Assembly: GCA_036897625.1 (NCBI GenBank)
Contig: JAYMTA010001303.1
Coordinates: 1-20,691 of the forward strand
Reading direction: 5' to 3'
Origin: Pelargonium cotyledonis
Lineage: Eukaryota > Streptophyta > Magnoliopsida > Geraniales > Geraniaceae
Length of the DNA: 20,691 nt
Positions 1-9,394 of this stretch are shown here, in pieces. Every line of letters begins with the position of its first letter. Position 1 is the stretch's first letter. The notes below the pieces were generated by a model, which searched no databases, was not told the DNA's origin, and worked only from the letters and a program-made list of their open reading frames with translations. The position numbers were made by a program, and so were the translations under genes.

Positions 1-158
1 CGTAAATATTTGTTCCGAAACTTTCCGTCATAGATTCCATCGTAAATTAATAAAATAATAATAAAAAAAATGCTTTTCTATTTCCGACGGAATAAAGCAT
101 TTTCGTCGAAAATTTCCGTCGAAAATGTCCGTCAGAAATACAACATTTTCTTGCAATG
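1..158. mobile_element. CACTA DNA transposon, right-end remnant
   Basis: Short CCGTCGG/CCGACGG-like motifs in both orientations recur around 24-32, 83-90, 105-121 and 128-135, as in subterminal repeats of plant CACTA (En/Spm) elements. The block ends in CATTTTCTTGCAATG (144-158). Its reverse complement starts CATTGCAAGAAAA, two mismatches from the usual CACTACAAGAAAA terminus. The body would lie left of the window. No transposase is visible. The terminus is inferred from similarity; a 3-bp target duplication cannot be checked because the other end is absent. Confidence 0.6.
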
Positions 159-199
159 TTTTTCTTTCTATGGTTTTGAGTGGATTAAATCGAAAGGGA

Positions 200-384
200 T
201 CTGATTTGATATTGACTATCCATTCAAGCGGAATGACGCAGAAGATTATGAAATTGGTTCATTTTAATAAAAAGATCGGGGCTCCAAATTTTTGACAGTC
301 ATCAGTTGTAATGGATTGGTATTCGCAGATGAGCAGATGATGATCAAGAACAAAGATGTGTTGATAGAATTAGAAGATCAATAG
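200..384 (+). pseudogene. Possible F-box-type protein fragment (relic)
   Basis: One plus-strand frame (codons starting at 208) reads DIDYPFKRNDAEDYEIGSF, two stops, then KFLTVISCNGLVFADEQ before a stop at 382-384. The spacing of a hydrophobic strand followed by 'SCNGL' and an acidic 'ADE' resembles the start of the F-box-associated repeat region of plant F-box proteins. No F-box motif, start codon or downstream repeat is seen. It is too short for a firm call; it may be a chance resemblance or a gene fragment carried between transposons. Confidence 0.25.
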
Positions 385-677
385 ATTTACCATTTATTAA
401 TAGGACCTCTATATGCATCACTACTTACCAGTCCTAATTTTCAAAGTCTCAAAGAAAATGTGTGGGATGACGAATTGGTACTGATGCGCCTTTTTTGACT
501 GGGGGTCAACGCAAGCACATTAGGATGTCTAGGTGTTGGTCTTATTGCCCACGTATGCAAAGGTGTTCCTAAATTGTTCGACATCTTATGTTGATTGACG
601 ATCCACGTAGCTTGATTGATTTGGAAACTGGAGCTTTTAATACATGTCACCTGCGAGGACCAGGAACCAAAGAACCA
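385..677. other. Unassigned sequence, no gene seen
   Basis: No convincing coding frame, RNA gene or inverted repeat is visible. If the minus-strand LTR call to the right is correct, this stretch would be the start of that element's internal region or unrelated flank. The minus-strand bases directly next to the LTR edge (677-663) begin TGG, as a primer-binding site would, but I do not recognise the matching tRNA. Confidence 0.3.
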
Positions 678-795
678 TGACTCGGGATTGTGGATCTAGG
701 ACACGCCTCAGATGTGAGAGTAAGTCCACAAAAATTCTACGAAGGCTCTAGAGATTTCTAGAGACAGAAAGTAGAGAGAATTATGAGATGAGATC

Positions 796-818
796 CCCTT
801 TCTCTTTGTGAAAAAGGG
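796..818 (-). promoter_or_regulatory. Hairpin at predicted LTR transcript start
   Basis: On the minus strand CCCTTTTTC (818-810) and GAGAAAGGG (804-796) flank a 5-nt loop. All nine positions pair in RNA if one G-U wobble is allowed. It lies directly downstream of the TATA box and corresponds base for base to the perfect hairpin in the right-hand LTR at 20143-20166. Confidence 0.55.
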
Positions 819-826
819 TATTTATA
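819..826 (-). promoter_or_regulatory. TATA box of the minus-strand LTR
   Basis: The minus strand reads TATAAATA followed by CCCTTT. The position just upstream of the R-like hairpin and the matching layout in the other LTR (CTACAAATACCCTTT near 20134) support a core promoter. Confidence 0.5.
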
Positions 827-1256
827 CTAACTCTGTTGGAGTGCCACATGTCGTCGTGTGATTGGCCGAATTCACTAAGGATCCCACTTGGGAGGTTTGG
901 AGCCTTGGATGGCTAGATGACGCATTGTGCATGGGTTGGACGCGGCCAACCCCTCACGTTGTTCGGTGAGCCACGAGTGGGCGATGAGGACCTTGGATGC
1001 CTTTGTCACACAGGACATTGTCTCAAGCCCTAGATGAGGCTCATATATGGCTGATCAAGTGATGTGGAGAGTTGAAGGAAGCTAGTCATCGAGAGAAGTT
1101 TTGGAGCCTTTGGTGGAAGCTTTGGAGCCTTCAAGGGAAGCTTAGGATGACTCAGGAACCCTTAGATTCTTGGTGAAGAATTGGACGTCTTTAGAGGGCT
1201 AAGGATAGGTTTGGTCTGATGAAGGAGGGACCTAGCCCCAGAGCTTGCAAGAAGAA

Positions 1257-1760
1257 AGCCCGTATGGAAGTCTGTATGGGTCCTTAGGGGTTTGGCTTAT
1301 ATGAATGAGGCCTTGGTCTCCTTGTCTTTGGCTTGTCTTGGAGGCTTGGGGGAGCCTTGAATGGAGCTTGAAAGCTTCAAGGGAAGACTCGGATGTAAGG
1401 ACGTTACCTCGGGAAGGCTTGGACATGTCAAGGAGAGTTGGGGCCATGCACAGACCAAAGACCTCGTGCCTGTATAGACGTCCGGACGGGTCTTGGTGAC
1501 TTGGGCTCGTATGAACAAGGCTTGGTCCCTTTGATATTTGGTGTAGCTTGGAGGCCCTTGGAAGCCCTCGATGAGCTTGGGAGGTTCTTGGAAGCTCTTG
1601 GGATTGTGCTGGACAAGCCTTGAAGAGCCAAGGGAGAACCATGGAGGTTTGGGGGAAGTGAAATGGACTAAATGCCCTTGGGCCTAAATGAACGTCTGTA
1701 CGAGTCTTGGTGCCTTCGGGCACTTATGGGATCGACTTGATGTCCCTTGACTTGGTCAGC
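1257..1760. repeat. Imperfect tandem repeat, ~210-bp period, about 2.4 copies
   Basis: The landmark TCTGTATGGG at 1271 recurs as TCCGGACGGG at 1481 and TCTGTACGAG at 1695, and ATGAATGAGGCCTTGGTCTC at 1301 recurs as ATGAACAAGGCTTGGTCCCT at 1511. Spacings are 210 and 214 bp. The units are rich in CTTGGAGG/CTTGGAAG-like words. The long minus-strand open frames over this region follow from its low stop content and are not read as genes. Confidence 0.6.
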
Positions 1761-1975
1761 GCATCTCGTATGGAAATGGTTCTGAGTCTTGGTGTGAGCG
1801 CATCCTGCGCCCCATGCTTGGCTTGGGTGCATCACGTATGGACATTGGTCCGGGTCTTGGCGTAAACGCATCCCACATCCCACATCCCATGCTTAGCTTG
1901 AGCATGTCATGTACGGACATTGGTCCGGGTCTTGGCGTGAGCGTGTCCCACATCTCATGTCCCGAGTCCCATGAT
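1761..1975. repeat. Tandem repeat, 68-75-bp period, three copies
   Basis: Copies are aligned at the word GTATGG/GTACGG at 1768, 1836 and 1911. Each contains a form of ACATTGGTCCGGGTCTTGG and ends near a CCCATGCTTGGCTTG-like word. Spacings are 68 and 75 bp; the 7-bp difference is explained by a duplicated CACATCC inside the second copy (about 1874-1887). It directly follows the ~210-bp array and shares the GTCTTGG word with it, so one may derive from the other. Confidence 0.7.
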
Positions 1976-2383
1976 CTGTGTCCCATGGTTGGAGCTTGGA
2001 GCTTTGATAGAGGTTCATGGAGGAGAGGGAGCTTGATTGAGGCTCGTGGATGAGGGGTTCGTGACAGCCTTGGTTGGAGCTTCGGGTTGGAGACCACATG
2101 GGTGTTTGTTTGGAGTTTTGGCCGGAGGGGGGAGGCAGGTATGGATGTCATTATCGGCCATAGCTGTGCAAGTTCGAAGGCTTTGTTTAGAGGAAGGAGA
2201 GGATGTTGTGGTGGTTGGCTCGAAGGGTGAGGGAGGTAGGAGCCATGGAGGTTGATAGAGGCTTGCAATGGCGGTCATGGCGTTGGGAAAAAGAGACGAG
2301 GTCGTATCGGTCATGACTGTCGAAGGCCAAGGTTGATGGAGGGAGTAGTGGCGGGTTGAGGAATATATACTAGTAGGGGCACA

Positions 2384-2703
2384 AATTAATAATATTTTTA
2401 TTCAATAATATTTTTATTTTGTATATAGTCGATTTCTTTTGTATCAAGTGTGATTTAAAAAAATGTATTATAAGCATATATATTGTATATATTTTAAATC
2501 ACAAACTAGTTTACTTTTTATTGCAAAACTCATATATTAATTAAAGAACAACGTATAACAATGCCAACATTCCCAATGGAGGCGCTACTCCAATCCAGGC
2601 TTAGTTAGAGTAATAAAAGGTAATTATTTTTTAATAGATTTAATGGAGAGTCCACTTAAATGAATGCACTTTAATAATATATAATTTTGTAAGAGTAAAA
2701 TGT
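2384..2703. other. AT-rich spacer, no gene seen
   Basis: Very AT-rich sequence with a duplicated AATAATATTTTTATT word near 2388-2417. No coding frame or structured RNA is visible. Confidence 0.5.
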
Positions 2704-2902
2704 GTATTAATTGACTAATATAACTTTATATCAGTTGCAGCTTAACCAAACCAATGAGGTGATGACACCTCATCAAATTTCACTTATACCCACCCAAGTG
2801 AATTTATGGGAGAGAAGCGACTCGTTTAGATCCATGATTTTAAATAAGGTGTCATTACCTCATTAGTGCAACTGATCTAAAGTTATATCAGTTAATTGAT
2901 GC
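2704..2902. mobile_element. MITE-like element with long terminal inverted repeats
   Basis: The left arm from 2704 (GTATTAATTGACTAATATAA and onward) matches the reverse complement of the right arm ending at 2902 (GCATCAATTAACTGATATAA and onward), with about 5 differences in 36 bp. A second block, AATGAGGTGATGACACCT (left) against AATGAGGTAATGACACCT (reversed right), extends the match toward the centre. The 199-bp length without coding capacity fits a MITE. No clear TA or TTA/TAA duplication is visible at these limits, so the superfamily is open. Confidence 0.65.
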
Positions 2903-3025
2903 CCATATTATTTATTTTTTAATTTATAAAACTATCTTAGATATACTTTCAAAAAAATTACCAGAGTCAAGTGCAATGGATTTTTTTAATCATTAAATAT
3001 AGGCGGATGAACAAACCTGAATACA

Positions 3026-3040
3026 AAGATAAATACTTTT
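3026..3040. repeat. Target-site duplication of the LINE, left copy
   Basis: AAGATAAATACTTTT, identical to 4818-4832. It runs straight into the poly(T) that represents the LINE poly(A) tail on this strand. Confidence 0.9.
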
Positions 3041-4817
3041 TTTTTTTTACCTTAAACGAGCAACTTTCATTAATAATGGAAATAAGATATTACATCCAAA
3101 TCAAAGGAAATAACCAACCTAGAGCTACCAAAATTAAACCAAACAAAATTAAACATGGTAATAAATTCCATGACCTCCAACAGAGAATTTTTCCAATGAG
3201 TAAAGACTCGTCATGATCGGGAGTTACCCGAATTTGCAAGTTGGGGGCACAAGGCAAGCCCTCCCCTCCAGCATGTGGGACCAATGTCGAATATTGTCAG
3301 ACTTTTTTCTCATCCTGAATCAGACCGTTATAACTCGAACGACTCTGCAACCTGATTATACCACGGAAGACGCCCCTTCTCTTTTTCAATCCTTGTGGAT
3401 TTGGACCCCCAAATCCGCCCACATCGCAGTTTTTTGGCCCATTTTTCGAGCGACCATGTTCTTCCATATCCTCTCTTCACCTCCTTTTGTAAACCACCAC
3501 CATCCTCCTTTCCATCTTCGCAATTTCTTGGAGAGCGTGTAAAGCAATGGATTCGGCTTCCTCCTCCACCAGGTTCCAATTCTCATCCGTTCGCGACCTA
3601 ATCCATTGTGCTCTAATGTAGGTGCTCCTCCCCTTAGGTGCAACTAAGAACACCTCATATGCTTTTTCACTATTTGATCCATCATGAACCTTCGCCCGAG
3701 CACAATCATCTTTAACATGCCCTAGTCACTCACAATAGTAGCAGAAGGTAGAAACTTTCACATACTGAAAATAAATAACGTGACTACCCGGTTGAGCCAC
3801 CTCCATCCTAGCTTTGATTCGTAACGGATTCCAAACATCCACTCGAACTCAAATACATGCATAGGACTTTCACCCTCCTTTGAAATTGTTTGGGTCGGAT
3901 TCCACAAACAATCACGAAGCACTTCCCAACTAGCGGTAAACCCTATATGTGGGATACCTCAAATCTGGACCCAAATGTCCAACCTGTTCAGATCCATAAC
4001 ATATGGATTATTTCTCGCTCGAATCTGCTCTAGTAGTATCGCTTTCCCACTGTAGGACCATGGACCTCGTTTTTCAACTCGATTAGTATCATCCTCGCCC
4101 TTGTCATAGAACTCAAAAAGGAAACGAGTCTTTTTCTTCAGATTTAGAGCCGGATTCACTAGTTCTTTTATGGTGACCCATTTCCTTGGCCTCCATGGCC
4201 AAGCCGTCATCTCCTGCATATTGACAAAATTCAACGGTCCATCCATTAAAAAATGTCCCACAAAACTTATCACTCCACCCTCTTCTTGTGACCTAACAAC
4301 CTCATCCCCGCCGAATTTGAACACGACATCCTCCTCCAATCTCAGTCCTTGAACTTGACCCACCATCTCCTCAACCTCTGCCACCAGACCAGACCCGACC
4401 CTAACGTTAAGCTCCCCCTCTACCCAAGCAAGACCAAGCCTTAAACCCACCCCAGCTCCTACGGCTCCTCCAACACACAATCCCACAACCACTTGCCGAC
4501 TACCATGCGTGAGACCCGCGGCCCCCTCCATCTCTCCTCCTCCTGGTTTGCTCATTGTTTCTCCTTCCATGGCTAACTTGAAACCAATTCTACTACTAGA
4601 ACTCTCTACCACACCTTTTTTTATGTCTCCCTATCCCAAACAACCCTACTTCTTCTTATATTGCCATCTAGCCGCCACCCCCTTCCCCACATTAACCTAA
4701 ACATTATCCTACTATATAACCTTACCACTGACCAAACACCTCAATGGGAGACAAGACCACGGAAATAGCTCCAAACCATAGAAATCGTACCTCGTGAGAG
4801 AGACAAGAGAAATATGC
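3041..4817 (-). mobile_element. L1-type LINE copy lacking ORF2, with poly(A) tail and TSD
   Basis: The element reads on the minus strand. The 5' end is at 4817, ORF1 starts near 4612, a 3' UTR-like segment covers about 3330-3049 (with TTTGTTTGGTTTAATTTTGG and a TTAATGAAAG near the end), and a tail of at least 8 A (T on the plus strand) lies at 3048-3041. A perfect 15-bp duplication flanks it. The empty target reads TACTTTT/AAAATTACC on the plus strand, the TTTT/AA cut expected of an L1 endonuclease. There is no endonuclease or reverse transcriptase coding: ORF1 passes straight into the 3' UTR. At 1.78 kb it is far shorter than an autonomous plant L1 (usually 5-7 kb), yet both ends appear to be present. 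Confidence 0.85.
3330..4612 (-). pseudogene. LINE ORF1 (gag-like: DUF4283-like domain plus CCHC knuckle), broken
   Basis: ORF1 of plant L1 LINEs binds the element RNA to form the retrotransposition particle. Translation from 4612 gives about 217 residues. After a variable Gly/Glu/Val-rich N-terminal part comes the DUF4283-type core: VGHFLMDGPLNFVNM, then WRPRKWVTIKEL, LFEFYDKGED, RGPWSYSGKAILL and finally DIWVQI before a TGA at 3959. Downstream, after a frame change near 3850, the frame reads VDVWNPLRIKA and then FCYYCE-stop-LGHVKDDC (about 3770-3715), a CX2CX4HX4C knuckle with a stop inside it. The C-terminal part (to about 3330) is variable and fades into the 3' UTR. The reading is degenerate, so no functional protein is expected. 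Confidence 0.8.
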
Positions 4818-4832
4818 AAGATAAATACTTTT
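4818..4832. repeat. Target-site duplication of the LINE, right copy
   Basis: AAGATAAATACTTTT, identical to 3026-3040, followed by AAAATTACC. This sets the LINE 5' end at 4817. Confidence 0.9.
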
Positions 4833-5259
4833 AAAATTACCCTAACTTATGTATATTTCACCTTTATAAATTCAAGGATTTAATGTCACGTGGCCCCACG
4901 TCACCCCAACTAACGGATCCGATAGGTTAAACTAAAGGTGGGACTCGATTGACCAATTTTCTTTTATGTTGGGGACTGTTGTGGCTTTTTTTTTTTAAGT
5001 AGAGTACTTAACTGGTGACTTTTCAAAATGTGGGGGTCACTAGGGTATTAAATCCTAAATTCAAAAGTGATAGACTAATATGCCCCACATAATTGTTTCT
5101 GCCTTTGTATATACTTTGAATCAGTAAAAAAAATGAATAAAGTGGGGTCACTACTATTACTTCTATTTAAAATAACAGAAAACTTTAACAAATACTTGGA
5201 TTTTAATTATTTCACTTGGGTCACGTGACCCCACTTGGGGCAACGTGGCTCCGCCCCTG
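4833..5259. mobile_element. Non-coding DNA ending in a hAT-like terminus
   Basis: Read from 5259 on the minus strand the sequence begins CAGGGGCGGAGCCACGTTG, a terminus often seen on plant hAT-type elements. Just inside lies the perfect 14-bp palindrome GGGTCACGTGACCC (5218-5231), flanked by two CACTTGGG words. A similar GTCACGTGGCCCCACGTCACC occurs near 4883, possibly subterminal sequence of the same element. I could not find the partner terminus or an 8-bp duplication, so the limits are uncertain. No coding sequence is seen. Confidence 0.35.
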
Positions 5260-5838
5260 GGAGGGATGGAGGCTTGAGGTAGATGGAGGTGATCAGTACG
5301 GACGGTGGACGGTATGGATAGGGTGTGTTGGGGTCCAGATGGGTGGCTTTGGTGGAGAAGAGTGCTGTCGTGGAGGTTCAAGAAGCCATAGTCGAGGGAG
5401 AAGGTTGGTCTAAGGAGCCTGGTGTCCGTGGTGGTCGCCGGTAATGGTGGGTAGCCATAGTTAGACAGAGGAGCTCTGCATCGAAGAGAGTGGCTCGTCG
5501 AGGAAGCCTACACAGAGGAGGGAGGGGTTCGCCGATGGAGGTGAAACGTTGTTGGAGGTCAACGCCGGCGAGGTGAAGGGCTGGTACCATCATCAGCGAA
5601 GTTGATGGACAGTGATGGATAGAGGTCACGTCCGCGTGTTTCGAGAAGAGGAACAATCGTGACAAAGGAGTGTTGTCTTTTGGGTTTAGGTCTTTTGGAT
5701 AGAACATTTGATCTAACACCGTGAACTGTCAATACCGTTAAAAGGACAAAACAACATTTCGACTAGTATGTTTAGGCATTTGTAATACTTAGAAACATCA
5801 GTTTTTTGGTTTCATTGTCAGAAACAATTTAAAAGCCA
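5260..5838. other. GC-richer non-coding stretch, no gene recognised
   Basis: Purine-rich on the plus strand (many GGTGGAGG-like words). The minus-strand open frames here show no recognisable domain. The last ~120 bases are AT-rich; a 9-bp direct repeat CTAGTATGT occurs at 5763 and 5846 around the point where retrotransposon-like sequence begins. It may be flank of the retroelement or an older insertion that removed its 5' LTR. Confidence 0.4.
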
Positions 5839-6657
5839 GTGTTCCCTAGTATGTCCGACAACAGAAGAATAAATGGCTCCATGAAGGAAGAATACTCCCG
5901 GAGTTACAACCGGCCGTGTAATAGGCGTGACTCCCCCTGCTTAAGACCGGCTTGGAGGACGCATCAACCCTACCATAGGGTAGGAGGATACCACCAAGGA
6001 GCAAATCCAGAGGGAAGCCAAAAGAACTCCAGATCTCAGAGGAAACATTACTTCCACTCAGGCAGCACAAAGTTAAGCAACCCGTTCGCAGGAGCCCAAG
6101 GTTCCAGCTCAACCACCAGCAATCCAGGATAACCCAACCCATGCTAGTGACAATCCATTCCTTATAGGAATCCAGACCGTGATGGGGAATTTCACTACTC
6201 CAATGGGAATGATCATCATAGCTCTGTTAACCTTAAGGACACATGCCCCAGCAGCCTCAACAAGTCGAGCAGCTCGTGAGCAACCAATCAACCCACCCAT
6301 CTAGCCGCTAGACGGACAAGAGAACCAGGACCTCTACCTCATGCTGACCGCGCACCAAGAGCCGAAAGGTCCCAAATTCGTGCAGGATGACCCCATCCAG
6401 CTCGCTCAAATCGCCAGGACAACCAAGCGCGTGAAGGACACCATAATTCTTTAGACCGAGGAGACGTTCGATCTCATTTAAATACTTGGGGAGCTCCAGT
6501 ACCCAACATACATTAAAAACAGGTACAAAGGCCTCAAAAGACCTACCGCTCCAATCACAAAGAAATCAGAAGAGAAGAACATGGAGAAATCAACACAATC
6601 AGGACTCAAGCAAGTGGACGACACTATCGGGAGACCCCGACATACGGCGATACAGCC
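5839..6657 (+). pseudogene. Gag N-terminal/leader region, degenerate
   Basis: The frame beginning at 5839 runs open to 6132, is rich in Ser, Asn, Gln and Arg, and is in the same frame as the gag core further on. It is then broken by stops at about 6133 and 6145-6150 and later by several more, for example 'IRAG-stop' near 6385. Recognisable pieces such as LAARRTREPGPLPHADRAP (from about 6304) continue in frame. This matches the low-complexity, poorly conserved N-terminus of Tat Gag or the untranslated leader between primer-binding site and gag. The true start codon cannot be identified because the 5' end is missing. Confidence 0.45.
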
Positions 6658-7945
6658 ATAGTCGAGTCACCACAGATAAGAGGAAAGGACAGAACCAGGG
6701 CACGCTCTGTTCAACAAAATGCGGCCCAAGGCCTAATAACCCCACCACCTCCTCCTCTCCCAAGTCAAGAAATTCTGGACAAGAGCTCTGTAATCCAACA
6801 GCTACAGGCAGACATGCAACTCCTTTGTAACCAGCCGGCCTCCTACTCAAGACCCAAGACGAGGACGGCGTATACCTCGGCTAGCAATCTGATTAGTCTT
6901 GCCTTGCGAGCTGCTTAGCAGGACTCGAGGATTCGTATCTCATTAAAGGATATGAAATACGACAGGTTAACTGTCGCAGTGAATCACATAACCACCTTCG
7001 AACTTGCAATGACCCAATAGACGAACTATGATGTCACCCTCTGCCGAACGTTCGCCTCTACCCTCACCAACCAAGCTCAGGCCTGGTACCAAAAACTCCC
7101 GAGTGGCTCCATCACCTCCTAGATGGTCTTCCGAGAGAAGTTCTTGGAACGTTTTGCCTCCTCCGGCCAAATCCTCATGCCCAAGTCTTACTTGATCGGA
7201 AACGTGCAAAGAGAGGATGAAAACCTGACAGATTACGTGGACCACTTCCGGAAAGCAATTGTGGAGTGCGGAGACCCATTTGATGACACCATCATTACCG
7301 CCTTCCAAGGAGGAGTGAAATCAAAACATCTGCAGATCACCTTCGCCAACTCGATCTCGACGACATGGGAGGAGATGTTTGCCATATCCCGTCAACACAT
7401 TGGAGTAGAATGGATCTTGGAGCAAAACGCCCAAACTCAGCCCACTAGCCAGACCAACGGCAACAAACAACAACCGCCAGAAGAGAAAAAAGACCAACCC
7501 AGTGCCTCCCCGGGACCGGGTCTATGCACACTCTCGTATAGACCTTCCACCACTTGCTCCCAAAAAAAATTTGTATTCAGAGACCGTACCCCCCTTAATA
7601 CTTCATATCAGAAGGTATGCGACCACTTATTGGCAACCGAAGATGTGACACTCGAAAAGAATCCTAGAAGGAAGAACTCTCGGCAATCGCCCAAACGACT
7701 ACTACACCCTCCACCAGTGTTACGGACACAACATCGAAGAGTGTTTTGAACTCTCCAACGCAATTGAAAGATTTTTCCCCACAAGGTAGTTCGATCACTT
7801 CCTCACCAACGGAGGGCGAGGCCAGAAAAGAGGAAGAGGTAAAAATGATCAAGTCGAAAGCTCCCGGGTAGCGAATCGGGCTGACCACCTCTCTGAAGAG
7901 ACTCCTACGATCAACATGATCATGGAGAAACACGATTCTCCCCAA
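6658..7945 (+). pseudogene. gag: Gag core and zinc-knuckle-like region, broken
   Basis: Gag forms the virus-like particle that packages the element RNA. A proline tract and helix (PPPPPLPSQEILDKSSVIQQ) precede the Retrotrans_gag-type core: MKYDRLTVAVNHITTFELAM, then LCRTFASTLTNQAQAWYQKL, GSITS, FREKFLERFASS, then NLTDYVDHFRKAIVECGDPF and ITAFQGGVKS (to about 7400). In-frame TAG stops lie at 6916, 7018 and 7120; the last sits where relatives have a residue between 'SITS' and the next helix. The frame shifts by one near 7670, after which YYTLHQCYGHNIEECFEL matches the Tat motif CRFHxxxGHxTEEC with Tyr in place of the first Cys. A further TAG falls near 7786, and INMIM near 7915 corresponds to the linker before protease. 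Confidence 0.85.
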
Positions 7946-7967
7946 CAACTATCTATTATTGTCGTTA

Positions 7968-8484
7968 AGATGAGGATATGCGCTCTCAGGAGGATGGAAG
8001 AAACCATGGCCGCCCTTATCTCCATAGCACATCTGGAAACCTAAGATAAGACTATCTTCTTCCGCGAGGAGGAGGTAGCCCCCAAAGAAATGAGAAAGGA
8101 GCCCGCCATAGCTGGAGTAAACGTAGCCCGAGTCTTTATCGATAACGGAAACCAAGTCAATATCCTATACTAGGATGCCTTCTACAAGTTGGGACTGAAG
8201 CCTAATTCCCTCAAAGAATTTCGAGGGTCCTAATGGGCATCAACGATGCAGTGACTAATGTCAAAGGGAACGTTACCCTTTCGGTTACCTTGGGCCAAAC
8301 TCCCATAGACAGGTCACATCCCTGTGAGTTTACTGTGATTGACATACCTTCATACCAGAATGCAATATCCGGTCGACCACTCACTGATGAATTCGAGATG
8401 GTCCCAAATGGCAATCACCAACGAGTAAAATTCCTCACTGACTATGGCGTTGCGGTCCTCTGGGCCAACCCAAGGAGGGTGTAG
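7968..8484 (+). pseudogene. Retropepsin-like aspartic protease, broken
   Basis: The protease would cut the Gag-Pol polyprotein. The frame through 8117 reads VNVARVFIDNGNQVNILY, in which IDNG is the catalytic Asp loop in the form typical of Tat elements (DNG instead of DTG/DSG). A TAG at 8171 follows; the usual next residues are aromatic followed by DAF, and DAFYKLGLKP indeed continues after it. A one-base frame change near 8223 leads to MGINDAVTNVKGNVTLSVTL and IDIPSYQNAISGRPLTDEFE, the conserved 'YNAILGRP' segment of the family. The reading ends at a TAG at 8482. An earlier stop interrupts the N-terminal part near 8042. Confidence 0.8.
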
Positions 8485-9394
8485 GAATACCAAGTGGAGA
8501 AAGTGAAAGGGAAGAACCAAAAGGTAGAAGTCATTTACGCCTCTTGTGACATGAAGGCAGCAGTTCTAAAAGATGGTGTGTCCCCAAAACCAGCAGTACC
8601 CAATGAAGTTCCATTCGCCCCGCAGGACCAGACAAAGGAGCATTTTGTTCGAACGCACCCCAGTGACAAGCGAGGTTTGGGGTTCGAAAGCCCAACCCTA
8701 GCATCCATACAGGAAGCCCCAGCCACCGCGACTAAAAAGACAAAAGAGACCCCCTCAGGAAGCAGCGAAACCATCTCCTCCCCAAAAGAAAACGGGCCCA
8801 ACAGGACCAGAATGGCCACCAAGTCCGAAGAGGCCCCCAAACACTCACCAAAGCCCGAACCCAGATCAGAAGAAGCAATGCAACCTACTCAGCTCATGGT
8901 CTAACCCCAACCACATTGATGATGACGTTTCGGCCCCAAGGTTACGCGGCCCCCGCCACAAATAAAAACCAACCAACACCTCTGTTGAGGTATGAGTACT
9001 TTAAAAAGCCAAGGGCTCAAGACCCCATAAAGATGTCTCTGTTGAGGCATGGTGATCATTGGAGAGGTCACCATTGAAGCCCTCCCTTCCACTATAATCA
9101 TCAAGGAGGACGATGACGACACAGAAGAGCCTCTGACCAGGGAAGAAGAAAGACCCCCTTGAGGAGGAAAGAATAGAAGAATCACTAGAGAAAAGCCCTT
9201 TGAAAGAAAGGGAAAAATAAGAAGTCAGCATGTACAAGTGCGACAAAATCGACGCCACTTTAAAAGGACCCAATCCCCGTCACCAGGATGCACATCCCGA
9301 GTCGGGGAGTGAGACAGAGGAAATACTCCTCGACGAACATGATCCAGAAAATACGACCAAGTTGGGGAAACACCTTACCCCAGCGAAAAATTAG
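8485..9394 (+). pseudogene. Protease-RT linker region
   Basis: This is the poorly conserved part of pol between protease and RT. One frame stays open from 8494 to 8904 and encodes a Lys/Pro/Glu/Ser-rich linker with no recognised domain. From 8905 to 9394 the frames are broken, though an acidic segment (KEDDDDTEEP, about 9103-9132) like those in related linkers is visible. It carries no domain of its own. Confidence 0.55.

Larger units (their letters stand above)
678..2383 (-). mobile_element. LTR-like region (probable LTR retrotransposon LTR, minus strand)
   Basis: Read on the minus strand this has the order expected of an LTR: a long U3-like part full of tandem repeats (about 2383-830), a TATA box at 826-819, a hairpin at the expected transcript start (818-796), and a TC-rich R/U5-like tract ending in CA at 679-678. 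The stretch from TATA to just past the hairpin closely matches that of the 3' LTR at the right end of the window, which points to a related Tat-type element. The outer ends are guesses: TG-like starts are possible at 2381 or 2383, no target-site duplication was found, and no internal coding region is attached. It could be a solo or truncated LTR. Confidence 0.45.

Noticed and set aside
1232..2268. Long minus-strand open frames (163 and 170 codons)
   Set aside because: They lie over tandem repeats with low stop content; the peptides are low-complexity (Pro/Ser/His-rich) and match no domain.
5378..5719. Minus-strand 113-codon frame before the Tat element
   Set aside because: No recognisable domain, no promoter or splice context; cannot be supported as a gene.
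8535..9273. Minus-strand frames opposite pol
   Set aside because: Shadow frames of the plus-strand polyprotein.
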